From NCBI GenBank assembly GCA_900543305.1, contig UQQZ01000002.1, positions 6,128 to 70,127 of the forward strand: a stretch of DNA of 64,000 nt, in the 5' to 3' direction. This stretch comes from an uncultured Oscillospiraceae bacterium. GTDB taxonomy: Bacteria; Bacillota; Clostridia; Oscillospirales; Acutalibacteraceae. The stretch's first letter is position 1; each line of letters starts with the position of its first letter. The position numbers were made by a program, and so were the translations under genes. Shown here in pieces: positions 26,378-35,631 of this stretch. Under the pieces are notes generated by a model. The model made no database searches and was not told the origin of the DNA. It worked only from the letters and a program-made list of their open reading frames with translations.

Positions 26378-27028
26378 TTAACAGAACGGAGAAAAATCTT
26401 TTGTCATGAGCCCCTTCCGGGTAATGACGTAGTAGGGTTCTTCCCCTTGGTAGTTTTTAAGGGCTTCCAAAAGCAGCGCAGGATTGGTGCTTCCTCCCAT
26501 GCTGCAAGGCAGACAAAGGTTCAGAAGTAAGCCATCCTCTTGGCGCTCTATTTGAACCTTTTGAAAATCAGGTTTGATATCAAAATCTCGGATTCCCTTT
26601 TTGGTATGTTTCTGGACAATGATGGTGTCCTGAGCCAGGAGTGCCTGGAGTTTTTCTTCCAGCAAAGCAGGGTGATTGGAAGAAAGGAAGATATCGTACT
26701 GGCCAAAGGCGATGTCATCAAAGGAATCTACCGGATCTGTGACTTCGAGGACCCGCAGGTCTCCGGGAAGATGTTTATTAAGCTGAGTGACAATTTCCTG
26801 ATATGGGACATCCTCGGTCAGCCGGATTTCCATGCATTCCCGTTCCCCGCGTACTCCCAGGGAAAGTGGCATGGCGTAGGTCATATAGATTCTAGGGTTA
26901 AACCCCTCCGTGTACCAGACGGGAAGACCAGAAAGCTTCAATCCCCGAGACATACACCGGGTGAGATCCAGATGGGAGACATACTGGATTGCTCCTTTTT
27001 TCTCAAACCACACTCGGACGCTTTTCAA
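26378..27028 (-). CDS. TIGR03936-type radical-SAM-associated protein (DUF2344)
   Basis: 216 residues beginning VRVWFEKKGAIQYVSHLDL and containing TEGFNPRIYMTYAMPLSLGVRGERE, the signature of DUF2344 proteins that always accompany a B12-binding-type radical SAM protein. Its start overlaps the upstream radical SAM gene by 26 nt, so the two are translationally coupled and probably form a complex. Some relatives are fused into one polypeptide. Biochemical function is not established. Confidence 0.88.
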   Translation of the reverse strand: MKSVRVWFEKKGAIQYVSHLDLTRCMSRGLKLSGLPVWYTEGFNPRIYMTYAMPLSLGVRGERECMEIRLTEDVPYQEIVTQLNKHLPGDLRVLEVTDPVDSFDDIAFGQYDIFLSSNHPALLEEKLQALLAQDTIIVQKHTKKGIRDFDIKPDFQKVQIERQEDGLLLNLCLPCSMGGSTNPALLLEALKNYQGEEPYYVITRKGLMTKDFSPFC

Positions 27029-28862
27029 CGCAGATTCCTCCCTTGTAGCACGCTGCTCCGCAATGGGAACATTTTTCTCGGCAATTGGGTGTTGTTTGGG
27101 CTTGGTAAGCCCGTTTACATTCTTCGATGAAGAATTCTTTTTTCACCCCGTAATCTAAATGGTCCCAGGGGAACACTTCGTCAAATTCACGATGGCGGTT
27201 TGCGTAAAAAGCAGGGTCCAGACCGCATGCTTCAAAAGCTTCCATCCACTTGTCAAAATCGAAGCATTCATCCCATCCATCGAACCGAAGCCCGAATTCC
27301 CGGGCCTTCTCCATCACCCGGCACAGCCTGCGGTCTCCCCGGGCGAAAACCGCTTCCAAAAAACTGGTCTGAGCGCCGTGATAGCTGACGGAGAGACGTC
27401 TGGAGGGAATATGACTTTTCAGGGCTTTTTGCTTTTCCCGCAGCATCTCCATGGTATCCTGCCCGAACCACTGGAAAGGGGTAAAAGGTTTCGGTACAAA
27501 GGCCGCTGCGCTGAGAGATACTTCTACCCCTTTCCCCCGAGGTTTCTCCTTGTTAGCGTAGAAAGCGTCCACCACTTTTTGTCCCAGCTGAAGAATTGCC
27601 AAAACGTCATCCACAGTTTCCGTGGGAAGGCCGATCATAAAATACAGTTTGATTCGCGTCCACCCTTCGGTAAAGGCCACGTTTACCGTGTGAAGCAGTT
27701 CCTCTTCCGTAACGTTTTTGTTGATTACGTCACGCATCCGCTGGGAACCGGCTTCCGGGGCAAAGGTCAAACCGCTTTTTCGAACAGAATTGATGCGTTC
27801 CATCAGTTCCGGAGAAAAGTTGTCCACCCGCAAAGAAGGCAGGGATAAACTGACCTTTTCCCCTTCGGTCCATCGATGAAGGGTATCGATCAACTCATTG
27901 AGCTGGCCATAATCGCTGGTGCTGAGAGAGGAGAGGGAAATTTCATCGTAGCCAGTGGAGTGACACAGATCTCGGCACTGGCGGTCAATGGTTTCGATGC
28001 TCTTTTCTCGATACGGCCTGTAAAGGAATCCAGCTTGACAGAAACGGCAGCCACGGATACATCCCCGCAAAACTTCTTCGGAAATTCTATTGTGAATCAC
28101 ATCGATGGACGGAACCACAAAGTCCTTGGGATAGTAAGCCTTGTTCATATCCCGGATGACACGTTTTTTTATGGTGGGCGGGGCACCGTGGGTGGGCGTG
28201 TAAGCTTTCACCGTTCCGTCGTCATTGTAAGATACATCGTAGAAAGCGGGAACATAGACACCTTCGATTTGAGCGGCTTGCTCCAGAAATTCCAGTTTGG
28301 ATTTTCCTTCCTTTTTGCAGCGGCGATAGAGCTCCATCACTTCCAGATCCACTTCTTCCCCGTCTCCTAAAAAGAACAAATCAAAGAAATCCGCCAAGGG
28401 TTCGGGGTTACAGACACAGGGACCTCCGCCTACCACAATGTGAAACAGTTCCGTACGGTCCTTGCTGCGAAGAGGGATCCCTGCCAGCTCCAGCATGTTC
28501 AGCACATTGGTATAACTCAACTCATATTGCAAGGTGAATCCGATGAAATCAAACTGATCTACCGGATCCCCGCTTTCCAAGGCGTAAAGGGGAATATTTT
28601 CCTGGCGCATTTGTTCTTCCATGTCGATCCAAGGGGCAAAAACCCGCTCGCACCAGAAGTAAGGGACTTCATTGAATGCGCCATAGAGGATTTTGATACC
28701 CAGGTGAGACATGCCCACCTCATAGGTATCGGGAAAGCAGAAAGCAAACCGGACATCTACTTGAGAGGGATCCTTAACTACTGCATTTAACTCCCCGCCA
28801 ACATAGCGTCCAGGTTTTTGCACTTTTTGAAGTACCTGTTCCAATTTCTGATTTCGTTCCAT
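27003..28862 (-). CDS. TIGR03960-type radical SAM protein with B12-binding-like domain
   Basis: 619 residues. The N-terminal Rossmann-like region has the B12-binding family look (FAFCFPDTYEVGMSHLGIKILY) ; the radical SAM cluster motif is in RGCIRGCRFCQAGFLYRP (CxxxCxxC, around residue 260). Downstream SLSSLSTSDY and FAPEAGSQRMRDVINKN are typical TIM-barrel elements. A cysteine-rich C-terminus (CREKCSHCGAACYKGG) may hold a second metal site. Paired with the DUF2344 gene. Substrate unknown. Confidence 0.88.
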   Translation of the reverse strand: MERNQKLEQVLQKVQKPGRYVGGELNAVVKDPSQVDVRFAFCFPDTYEVGMSHLGIKILYGAFNEVPYFWCERVFAPWIDMEEQMRQENIPLYALESGDPVDQFDFIGFTLQYELSYTNVLNMLELAGIPLRSKDRTELFHIVVGGGPCVCNPEPLADFFDLFFLGDGEEVDLEVMELYRRCKKEGKSKLEFLEQAAQIEGVYVPAFYDVSYNDDGTVKAYTPTHGAPPTIKKRVIRDMNKAYYPKDFVVPSIDVIHNRISEEVLRGCIRGCRFCQAGFLYRPYREKSIETIDRQCRDLCHSTGYDEISLSSLSTSDYGQLNELIDTLHRWTEGEKVSLSLPSLRVDNFSPELMERINSVRKSGLTFAPEAGSQRMRDVINKNVTEEELLHTVNVAFTEGWTRIKLYFMIGLPTETVDDVLAILQLGQKVVDAFYANKEKPRGKGVEVSLSAAAFVPKPFTPFQWFGQDTMEMLREKQKALKSHIPSRRLSVSYHGAQTSFLEAVFARGDRRLCRVMEKAREFGLRFDGWDECFDFDKWMEAFEACGLDPAFYANRHREFDEVFPWDHLDYGVKKEFFIEECKRAYQAQTTPNCREKCSHCGAACYKGGICVEKRPSVV

Positions 28863-28984
28863 GGGATCCTCCCAATTTTAAAAGATAAATGTCCAGTACA
28901 TTTGCCGGCTTGTGGGTCGATTATAACACACTTTTTCCCCGAGCTCAATTCCCTTTCTATCCGGCGTATTGTTCTGGAAAAAAA

Positions 28985-29012
28985 CCCCGAAACGGCGAAA
29001 GCGTCTCGAGGG
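28985..29012 (-). terminator. queA terminator
   Basis: 10-bp stem (with two G-U pairs) and 7-nt loop, followed by seven to eight T on the minus strand, directly after the queA stop. Confidence 0.85.
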
Positions 29013-29019
29013 CAATCGA

Positions 29020-30045
29020 TCAGGAAATGAACATGGCATCACCAAAGCTGAAGAAACGGTATTTTTCTTGAACTGCTACTTGATAAGCATGAAGAATGTT
29101 TTCTCTGCCTGCCAAAGCGGATACCAACATGATCAAGGTGCTTTCGGGCAGATGAAAATTGGTGATCAGCGCATCTACTCCTTTGAATTCATAGCCGGGA
29201 TACAGGAAGATGTCCGTCCACCCTTCGCTTTCCCGGAAACAGCCTTCTCGTTGGGCTACAGACTCAATAGTACGGCAGCTGGTGGTTCCCACGGCAATGA
29301 CCCGGCCTCCCCGCTCCTTGGTTTTCCGGATCAATGCGGCAGTTTCCTCCGGCATGTGATAATGTTCAGAGTGCATTTTGTGGTCCTGAATGTTCTCTAC
29401 GCTGACAGGACGGAATGTGCCGAGTCCTACATGTAAAGTAACAAATCCCAGCTCAACGCCCTTTGCCTTGATCTTTTCCAGCAATTCCGGAGTAAAATGA
29501 AGGCCAGCTGTGGGAGCGGCCGCAGAACCCTCTTCCCTGGAATACACAGTCTGATACCGTTCTTTGTCCTCCAAGCGGGCTTTGATATAGGGAGGCAAAG
29601 GCATCTGGCCAATCTGATCGAGAATGTGAAAGAACATCCCCTCGTATTCAAAGTGGATCAATCGGTTTCCATCGGGTAATACATCCACTACCTGGCAACG
29701 AAGGAGACCGTCTCCAAATTGAAACCGGCTACCCTTTTTGGCACGTTTACCGGGACCAGCCAAAGCCTCCCACACATCATTCCCTTTATTTTGTAGCAGA
29801 AGAAATTCTACATGGGCTCCCGTGCCTTCCTTAATTCCATAGAGCCGGGCAGGTAGCACCCGGGAATCATTGAGAATAAGGCAGTCCTTGGGAGTAAGGT
29901 ATTCTATGATATCATAGAAATGACGATGCTGAATCTCCCCTGTCTTCTTGTCCAATACCATCAACCGGGATGCGTCCCGAGGTTCAATGGGGGTTTGAGC
30001 GATGAGCTCTTCCGGCAGATCAAAATTAAAATCGCTTGTTTTCAT
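29020..30045 (-). CDS. queA: S-adenosylmethionine:tRNA ribosyltransferase-isomerase
   Basis: Transfers and isomerises the ribosyl group of SAM to 7-aminomethyl-7-deazaguanine in tRNA, the penultimate step of queuosine synthesis. [29 protein letters not shown] at the N-terminus, [21 protein letters not shown] and [16 protein letters not shown] are family signatures. ATG 30045 gives 341 residues; the frame continues to 30087 without family support. No tgt gene is adjacent, which is unusual for Firmicutes where queA-tgt are commonly linked. Confidence 0.96.
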   Translation of the reverse strand: MKTSDFNFDLPEELIAQTPIEPRDASRLMVLDKKTGEIQHRHFYDIIEYLTPKDCLILNDSRVLPARLYGIKEGTGAHVEFLLLQNKGNDVWEALAGPGKRAKKGSRFQFGDGLLRCQVVDVLPDGNRLIHFEYEGMFFHILDQIGQMPLPPYIKARLEDKERYQTVYSREEGSAAAPTAGLHFTPELLEKIKAKGVELGFVTLHVGLGTFRPVSVENIQDHKMHSEHYHMPEETAALIRKTKERGGRVIAVGTTSCRTIESVAQREGCFRESEGWTDIFLYPGYEFKGVDALITNFHLPESTLIMLVSALAGRENILHAYQVAVQEKYRFFSFGDAMFIS

Positions 30046-30127
30046 GGAGAATGCTGTCCTTCTTTCTTCACAGGGGGATCCAGGCACGGCCCCCAGAAAA
30101 TTTCATACAATATATAGGCTGAAAAAA

Positions 30128-30156
30128 TTGACAATGGAGGGAAACTGGGGTATGAT
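30128..30156 (+). promoter_or_regulatory. Promoter of the lysine operon
   Basis: TTGACA (30128-30133), 17 nt, TATGAT (30151-30156), a few bases before the riboswitch aptamer. Confidence 0.8.
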
Positions 30157-30162
30157 AAAACA

Positions 30163-30326
30163 CAAATAGAGGCGCGGCTTTCAAAAGTAATGAGATAGAG
30201 GTTGCCAAAACTGACGAAGTCTTGTGAAAGGGTGGGCTGCCGAAGGAGATTATTTTGGCGAATATGATCCTGGTTGCAACGGCAAATAGCTTTGCGACTG
30301 TCATCACTTGTGATGGAGTGCTATTG
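30163..30326 (+). promoter_or_regulatory. Lysine riboswitch (L-box)
   Basis: Conserved L-box blocks in order: AGAGGCGCGG...AAGTAAT, GAGATAGAGGTTGC, TGAAAGGGTGGGCTGCCGAAGG, CTGGTTGCAACGG...GCGACTGTCA and GGAGTGCTATTG. The ends pair as P1 (AATAG 30166-30170 with CTATT 30321-30325). The region between aptamer and asd holds an intrinsic terminator, so lysine binding should cause premature termination of asd-dapA-dapB and the ACT gene. This fills most of the 410-nt gap between queA and asd. Confidence 0.93.
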
Positions 30327-30334
30327 ACCACAGG

Positions 30335-30351
30335 CTTTGGGGCCACCAAAG
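30335..30351 (+). promoter_or_regulatory. Expression-platform hairpin of the lysine riboswitch
   Basis: CTTTGG-GGCCA-CCAAAG, 6-bp stem between aptamer and terminator. It may belong to the switching element; which strand pairs with the terminator was not resolved by eye. Confidence 0.4.
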
Positions 30352-30379
30352 CAGCATTTCTATTATAGGAGATTGGCAG

Positions 30380-30400
30380 CCGGTTTTCAACCGGTTTTTT
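30380..30400 (+). terminator. Riboswitch-controlled attenuator
   Basis: CCGGTT-TTC-AACCGG stem followed by six T, 55 nt after P1 and 56 nt before asd. Confidence 0.85.
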
Positions 30401-30455
30401 CTTTGTCTCTCTCCGTTGCCCTCACGCCACTTTTCTCAGAAAGGAACTGGAAATT

Positions 30456-31535
30456 ATGAAGCAGTATCGCGTAGGCATCATTGGATGTACTGGCATGGTG
30501 GGTCAGCGTTTTGCCACCATTTTGGAGAACCACCCCTGGTTTAAAGTGACGGCTTTGGCCGCCAGTGCTCGGTCTGCCGGGAAAACATACGAAGAGGCAG
30601 TCAATGGTCGTTGGGCCATGAAAACTCCTATTCCAGCCTCTATGGCTCAGTTGCCTGTCTACGATGCAGAAGCCGATCGGGAGAAAATTGTTTCCCTGGT
30701 GGATTTTGTATTCTGTGCCGTCAATATGAAAAAAGAGGAAATCCGCGCGCTGGAGGAATCCTATGCTAAGCTGGAATGCCCTGTGGTTTCCAACAACAGC
30801 GCCCATCGCTCCACGCCCGATGTTCCCATGATTATCCCGGAAATCAATGCAGATCATGTGGAAGTCATTGAGGCCCAGAGAAAACGCCTGGGAACCAAGC
30901 GTGGATTTGTGGCGGTTAAGTGCAATTGCTCTCTGCAGAGTTATGTGCCTGCCATCCATCCCTTGATGGATTTGGGAGTGACCAAGGTTCTGGCTTGCAC
31001 CTATCAGGCCATTTCCGGTGCCGGAAAGACCTTTGAAACCATGCCTCAAATTTTGGACAATGTAATCCCCTATATCGGCGGAGAAGAGGAAAAATCTGAG
31101 CAGGAGCCTTTAAAGATCTGGGGCCATGTGGAAAATGGCGTCATTGTCAATGCGCAGACCCCTTCCATCACTTCCCAATGTCTGCGGGTTCCCGTTTCTG
31201 ATGGCCATATGGCAGCTGTTTTCTTCTCCCTGGAAAATAAGCTTTCCGTGGAAGAGATCATCGACCGCTGGGAGAAATTCAAAGGTCCCGCTCAGGAGCT
31301 GGATCTGCCCAGTGCACCCAAACAGTTTATCCATTACTTCACGGAGAATGATCGGCCTCAGCCCAAGTTGGATCGGGATTTGGAGGGTGGCATGGCGATC
31401 TCTGTTGGCCGTCTGCGTCCTGACACCCAGTACGATTACAAATTTGTCTGCCTTTCCCACAACACCCTGCGGGGTGCTGCAGGCGGTGCTTTGCTCATGG
31501 CAGAGCTGCTTTGCAAGAAGGGCTACTTCGACTGA
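30456..31535 (+). CDS. asd: Aspartate-semialdehyde dehydrogenase (archaeal/fungal-type branch)
   Basis: Reduces aspartyl phosphate to aspartate semialdehyde with NADPH. GIIGCTGMVGQRF (8-19) is the nucleotide-binding motif; catalytic Cys158 lies in VKCNCSLQS and the catalytic His in RVPVSDGHMAAVF (about 252). SNNSAHRSTPDVPMIIPEIN and the 359-residue length put it in the TIGR00978-like branch better known in archaea and fungi rather than the classical bacterial type. First gene under the lysine riboswitch, 20 nt before dapA. Confidence 0.95.
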   Translation: MKQYRVGIIGCTGMVGQRFATILENHPWFKVTALAASARSAGKTYEEAVNGRWAMKTPIPASMAQLPVYDAEADREKIVSLVDFVFCAVNMKKEEIRALEESYAKLECPVVSNNSAHRSTPDVPMIIPEINADHVEVIEAQRKRLGTKRGFVAVKCNCSLQSYVPAIHPLMDLGVTKVLACTYQAISGAGKTFETMPQILDNVIPYIGGEEEKSEQEPLKIWGHVENGVIVNAQTPSITSQCLRVPVSDGHMAAVFFSLENKLSVEEIIDRWEKFKGPAQELDLPSAPKQFIHYFTENDRPQPKLDRDLEGGMAISVGRLRPDTQYDYKFVCLSHNTLRGAAGGALLMAELLCKKGYFD

Positions 31536-31555
31536 GAAATTGGAGGTAGGAGAGA

Positions 31556-32446
31556 ATGAAACAGGTAATTTTCACTGGCGCGGCCACCGCGTTGGTAACG
31601 CCATTTGACGCCCAAGGAAATATCTCTTGGGATGAACTGGAAAAGTTGGTGGAATTCCAGATCGAGAAGGGCATTGACGCCATTGTGGCCTGTGGCACCA
31701 CAGGTGAAGCAGCCACCATGACCACAGAGGACCACATCAAGACCATCCAATTTATTCTGGAAAAAGTGAAAGGGCGTGTTCCCGTCATCGCAGGCACAGG
31801 CAGCAACGATACCGCTTTCTGTGTAGAGCTTTCCCTGGAAGCAAAACAGCTGGGAGCAGCGGGCTTGCTTTTGGTGACCCCCTATTATAACAAGACCTCT
31901 CAGAAGGGCATGATCGAAAGCTTCAACTATATTGCAGATCATGTAAAGATGCCCTGTATTTTGTACAATGTACCCAGTCGGACGGGGTGCAATATCCAGC
32001 CTGCCACCTATAAGGAACTTTCTAAAAATCCCTACATTGTAGCTGTCAAAGAAGCCAATGGAGACATTGCCGCTGCAGCGCGGACGATGGCCCTGTGCGG
32101 GGACGATTTGACCATGTATTCCGGAGAAGATAACCAGACCCTGCCCATGATGGCATTGGGTGGAAAGGGCGTCATTTCTGTTTTTTCCAATGCTTTGCCG
32201 GATGTGATGCATCAACTGACTTCTGCCATGCTTCAGAAAGATTTGGACACGGCCCGGAAGCTGAATATGGAATACCTTGATCTGATGGACGGGTTCTTCT
32301 TTGACGTGAATCCCATTCCCATCAAGGAGGCGCTGTTCCAGATGGGGCTCATTCACTCCAATTTCTGCCGTATGCCTTTGACCACCATGACCGAGGAGGG
32401 CAAGGCCAAGCTGACGGCGCTGCTGAAACACCACGGTTTGGTGTAA
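31556..32446 (+). CDS. dapA: 4-hydroxy-tetrahydrodipicolinate synthase
   Basis: Condenses aspartate semialdehyde and pyruvate, the committed step to DAP and lysine. Schiff-base Lys165 (IVAVKEANGD), Tyr137 (LYNVPSRTG) and the GTTGE motif (47-51) are in place. 296 residues with TIM-barrel length. GGTAGGAGAG ribosome site. In the asd-dapA-dapB riboswitch operon. Confidence 0.97.
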   Translation: MKQVIFTGAATALVTPFDAQGNISWDELEKLVEFQIEKGIDAIVACGTTGEAATMTTEDHIKTIQFILEKVKGRVPVIAGTGSNDTAFCVELSLEAKQLGAAGLLLVTPYYNKTSQKGMIESFNYIADHVKMPCILYNVPSRTGCNIQPATYKELSKNPYIVAVKEANGDIAAAARTMALCGDDLTMYSGEDNQTLPMMALGGKGVISVFSNALPDVMHQLTSAMLQKDLDTARKLNMEYLDLMDGFFFDVNPIPIKEALFQMGLIHSNFCRMPLTTMTEEGKAKLTALLKHHGLV

Positions 32447-32480
32447 AGGTTTTTTGTGAAAAAGAAAGGATGTTTCCTAC

Positions 32481-33236
32481 ATGTTGACCCAAATAATTCT
32501 CTGCGGCTGCAATGGTAAAATGGGTGCCGCAGTTCAGAATTTTGTTTACCAACGGGGAGATTGCGCCATTGTGGCCGGTGTAGATCTTTCCGGTACAGGA
32601 AATGGTAATTTTCCCGTATATAAAACCTTAGAGGAGGTTTCTGAAACCGCTCAGGTTGTGGTAGATTTTTCCCACCCCTCTGCCCTCTCCTCGATCTTGA
32701 CTTATTGCCGGAATCATCCTGGAACTGCGGCGGTGCTCTGTACCACTGGCTACAGCTCGGAACAAACCCAGGAAATTCAAGAAGCTTCTAAAGAGTTGCC
32801 TTTGTTTTATTCCCGCAACATGTCTTTAGGTGTTAACTTGTTGATCGAATTGGCAAAAAAAGCGGAAGCGGTTTTAGGTGATGCTTTTGACGTGGAAATC
32901 GTGGAAATGCATCACAATCAAAAAATTGACGCCCCCAGTGGCACAGCGCTGATGATTGCGGATGCCATCAATCAAGTTCGGGATGATTCCATGAATTATG
33001 TCTATGACCGTCATTCCCAACGTAAGAAACGGGAAAAGCGGGAAATTGGATTACATTCGGTGCGGGGCGGCACCATCGTAGGCGAACACCAGGTGATCTT
33101 TGCCGGACAGAGCGAAGTGATTACCCTGTCTCATTCTGCTCAGTCCAAAGAGCTTTTTGCTGCGGGAGCTGTGAATGCAGCGGTGTTCATGACCGGAAAA
33201 GGTCCGGGACTTTACGACATGTCCCATTTGATTTGA
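32481..33236 (+). CDS. dapB: 4-hydroxy-tetrahydrodipicolinate reductase
   Basis: Reduces the DapA product to tetrahydrodipicolinate. N-terminal Rossmann GCNGKMG (about 9-15) binds NAD(P)H; EMHHNQKIDAPSGTA supplies the catalytic His/Lys. 251 residues. The ACT gene follows after 13 nt, with its ribosome site GAGGAG overlapping the dapB stop region, so coupling is likely. Confidence 0.97.
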   Translation: MLTQIILCGCNGKMGAAVQNFVYQRGDCAIVAGVDLSGTGNGNFPVYKTLEEVSETAQVVVDFSHPSALSSILTYCRNHPGTAAVLCTTGYSSEQTQEIQEASKELPLFYSRNMSLGVNLLIELAKKAEAVLGDAFDVEIVEMHHNQKIDAPSGTALMIADAINQVRDDSMNYVYDRHSQRKKREKREIGLHSVRGGTIVGEHQVIFAGQSEVITLSHSAQSKELFAAGAVNAAVFMTGKGPGLYDMSHLI

Positions 33237-33249
33237 GGAGGAAACTTTT

Positions 33250-33708
33250 ATGAGTGCTTCCACTGTCATCAGTACTGTTGACAATATTACACTGATTACC
33301 CTTCAAGATTTTCCTGCCAATGTATCTTCCATTGCAAAGATCTTTGACACAATTTCACAGTATGGAATCAATATCGATATGATCTCTATGGCTCCCACCC
33401 ATGGAGCCACAACAGGTCTGTCCTTTACCATATCCGATGAGGATATGATCGATATTTTGGGTTTTACTTCCAAGCTCAAGCAGGAAACAGATATCGATGT
33501 GATTGTCAGCAGTGTCAACCATAAGATTTCTGTCCACGATCCGATTATGAAGAACACCCCTGGCATTGCGGCGCAGGTGTTCAATGCCATTTCAGGGACC
33601 GATGCCGATATTCGGCTCATTACTACGTCGGAAGTGGAAATCTCCCTTTTGGTAACAGAGGCTGACTTTGACACGGTATTAGGGGCCATTCAAAAGGCTA
33701 TGGCTTAA
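33250..33708 (+). CDS. Free-standing double-ACT protein, aspartokinase regulatory-domain-like
   Basis: 152 residues with two ACT modules (about 12-75 and 85-150). The first has NVSSIAKIFDTISQYGINIDMISMAP and the second GIAAQVFNAISGTDADIRLITTSEVEISLLV, which correspond closely to the two C-terminal ACT domains of aspartate kinase (IN-x-DMI and TSE-x-x-ISxLV motifs). There is no kinase domain, and no aspartokinase gene is in the window. Being last in the lysine-riboswitch operon, it plausibly binds lysine or threonine and acts on an aspartokinase encoded elsewhere; that partner is inference. Confidence 0.82.
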   Translation: MSASTVISTVDNITLITLQDFPANVSSIAKIFDTISQYGINIDMISMAPTHGATTGLSFTISDEDMIDILGFTSKLKQETDIDVIVSSVNHKISVHDPIMKNTPGIAAQVFNAISGTDADIRLITTSEVEISLLVTEADFDTVLGAIQKAMA

Positions 33709-33751
33709 AAGAGCCCTCATTTGGCAAAATAAAACGGATTTCATTGACCGG

Positions 33752-33785
33752 ACCACGCTGTGATGCATTTGCTTTTCAGCGTGGT
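33752..33785 (+). terminator. Terminator of the lysine operon
   Basis: 9-bp stem ACCACGCTG / CAGCGTGGT with a 16-nt loop and a TTTTG tail; the tail runs directly into the -10 of the next gene. Confidence 0.65.
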
Positions 33786-33796
33786 TTTGCTATAAT
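33768..33796 (+). promoter_or_regulatory. Promoter of the P-loop kinase gene (extended -10)
   Basis: TGC-TATAAT (-10 at 33791-33796), weak -35 TTTGCT (33768-33773), 17-nt spacer; overlaps the upstream terminator hairpin. Confidence 0.6.
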
Positions 33797-33823
33797 TGGG
33801 AAAATGTCATTGGTGGTGACAAG

Positions 33824-34321
33824 ATGAAAATTCACATTATTGGGCCCAGTGGTTCTGGAAAAACATACCTTGCAAAGGGTTTATCCGAAAAATATCATAT
33901 ACCAGTCTGTTCCTTGGATGACCTCTTTTGGGACAATTCCAGAGGGTCATTCAGTTGTAAACGGGATGAATATTCCAGGGACAAGATGCTGACACAAACA
34001 TTGGGCCGGGAACATTGGATCATTGAAGGGGTTCAATTCACCTGGTGTGAGCAGTGCTTTAGAGATGCAGATGTCATTTATTTTTTGAATACGCCACCAT
34101 TCCTTTGTCGCTATCGTATTCTCCATCGATTTATAAAACGGAAAATCAGGAAAACAAGCAGGAAAAATGAAACTTTAAAGTCGGTAGTCGATTTGCTGAA
34201 ATGGACAAGGAAGTTTTACAGAGTCAACCTGCCGGCTATGCGAAAGATACTTTCCCCCTATACAGGTAAAGTTATCACCCTGTCCCATAAAAAAGAGATT
34301 CAGCGTCTATTTGATTCCTGA
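33824..34321 (+). CDS. Small P-loop kinase, adenylate kinase/FlaR-like
   Basis: 165 residues. Walker A GPSGSGKTYLAKGL (7-20), a SLDDLFWD segment typical of the 'topology modulation protein' FlaR-like kinases, and a lid-like basic region RFIKRKIRKTSRK. IIEGVQFTWCEQCFRDADVIYFLNTP follows the family pattern (DADxIIFLD). The substrate is unknown; 'DNA topology modulation' is a historical label with little support. Monocistronic with own promoter and terminator; slightly A/T-richer than its neighbours. Confidence 0.78.
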   Translation: MKIHIIGPSGSGKTYLAKGLSEKYHIPVCSLDDLFWDNSRGSFSCKRDEYSRDKMLTQTLGREHWIIEGVQFTWCEQCFRDADVIYFLNTPPFLCRYRILHRFIKRKIRKTSRKNETLKSVVDLLKWTRKFYRVNLPAMRKILSPYTGKVITLSHKKEIQRLFDS

Positions 34322-34326
34322 TATAC

Positions 34327-34370
34327 AAAAGAGGGCCTCTCCTTTTCAGATGAAGGAGAGACCCTCTTTT
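34327..34370. terminator. Bidirectional terminator between the kinase gene and tyrS
   Basis: Long stem AAAAGAGGG-CCTCTCCTT / AAGGAGAG-A-CCCTCTTTT with T-runs on both strands. Confidence 0.9.
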
Positions 34371-34404
34371 TAGAATCTGTGAAAATAATCTCTTAGCTCA
34401 GTTT

Positions 34405-35631
34405 TTAGCACACAGCCTTGTGAAACACTTTTTTGCCTTTTTTGATGACAAGACCCTTTTCAAATGCTTCTTTCGGGAAAGTTTTATTCATGTCTGTCAC
34501 CTTTTCGTCTGCCACTGTCAAACCGCCCTGCTGGATCAGTCTTCGGCCTTCCCCTTTGGAGGGAACCAGCCCCGTCTTGAGCAACAGATCCAAAACGGTA
34601 ATTTCTCCGTCGGTGAAATCTTCATCAGAAAGTTGGGTGGTGGGCATGTTAGAGGTATCGCTACCTGCACCAAAGAGAGCTCGAGCGCCTTCCTGAGCTT
34701 TTTTGGCCTCTTCTTCCCCATGAACCATCTTGGTCAGCTCAAAGGCAAGAATTTCTTTTGCCTTGTTCAGCTGGCTGCCTTCCCAATGGCTCATTTCCTC
34801 GATCTCCTCCAGAGGCAGGAAGGTGAGCATCCGTACACATTTGATCACATCGGCGTCATCCACATTGCGCCAGTACTGATAGAAGTCGAAGGGACTGGTC
34901 TTGTTGGGATCCAGCCACACAGCATTTCCGGCAGTTTTGCCCATCTTTTTTCCCTGAGAGTCAGTAAGCAGGGTGATAGTCATAGCATGAGCATCCTTGC
35001 CCAGTTTCCGGCGAATCAGTTCGGTGCCGCCCAGCATGTTGCTCCACTGGTCATCACCGCCAAATTCCATGTTGCAGCCATAGTGCTGGAATAGGTAGTA
35101 GAAGTCGTAGCTTTGCATGATCATGTAGTTAAACTCCAGGAAAGAGAGTCCCTTTTCCATGCGCTGCTTGTAGCATTCTGCCCGGAGCATGTTGTTGACG
35201 CTGAAGCAGGCGCCCACTTCCCGCAGCAGTTCCACATAGTTCAGATTCAGCAGCCAGTCGGCGTTGTTGAGCATCATTGCTTTGCCCTCACCCTGGCCAA
35301 ACTCGATGAATCGCTCCATCTGTCGCTTGAAGCAGGCAGCGTTGTGGTCGATATCCTCTTTGGTGAGCATTTTACGCATGTCAGTGCGACCGGTGGGATC
35401 TCCGATCATAGTGGTGCCTCCGCCAATCAATGCGATGGGTTTATTGCCAGCCATCTGCAGCCGCTTCATCAAAGTGAGGGCCATAAAGTGACCGGCGGTC
35501 AGGCTGTCGGCGGTGCAGTCAAAGCCAATGTAAAAAACAGCTTTTCCGTTATTTACCACCTGGCGGATTTCCTCTTCGTTGGTGACCTGGGCAATCAATC
35601 CCCGGGCCTGTAGTTCTTCGTAAACTCCCAT
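34405..35631 (-). CDS. tyrS: Tyrosyl-tRNA synthetase
   Basis: Class I synthetase. [13 protein letters not shown] corresponds to the HIGH region and [11 protein letters not shown] to KMSKS (as KMGKT); GGDDQWSNM and QSYDFYYL line the tyrosine pocket; a C-terminal S4 domain (about 345-408) ends the protein. 408 residues from ATG 35631 ([11 protein letters not shown]), with AAAGG upstream; the frame runs on to 35754 into the T-box leader and should not be used. Expression is T-box controlled. Confidence 0.97.
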   Translation of the reverse strand: MGVYEELQARGLIAQVTNEEEIRQVVNNGKAVFYIGFDCTADSLTAGHFMALTLMKRLQMAGNKPIALIGGGTTMIGDPTGRTDMRKMLTKEDIDHNAACFKRQMERFIEFGQGEGKAMMLNNADWLLNLNYVELLREVGACFSVNNMLRAECYKQRMEKGLSFLEFNYMIMQSYDFYYLFQHYGCNMEFGGDDQWSNMLGGTELIRRKLGKDAHAMTITLLTDSQGKKMGKTAGNAVWLDPNKTSPFDFYQYWRNVDDADVIKCVRMLTFLPLEEIEEMSHWEGSQLNKAKEILAFELTKMVHGEEEAKKAQEGARALFGAGSDTSNMPTTQLSDEDFTDGEITVLDLLLKTGLVPSKGEGRRLIQQGGLTVADEKVTDMNKTFPKEAFEKGLVIKKGKKVFHKAVC

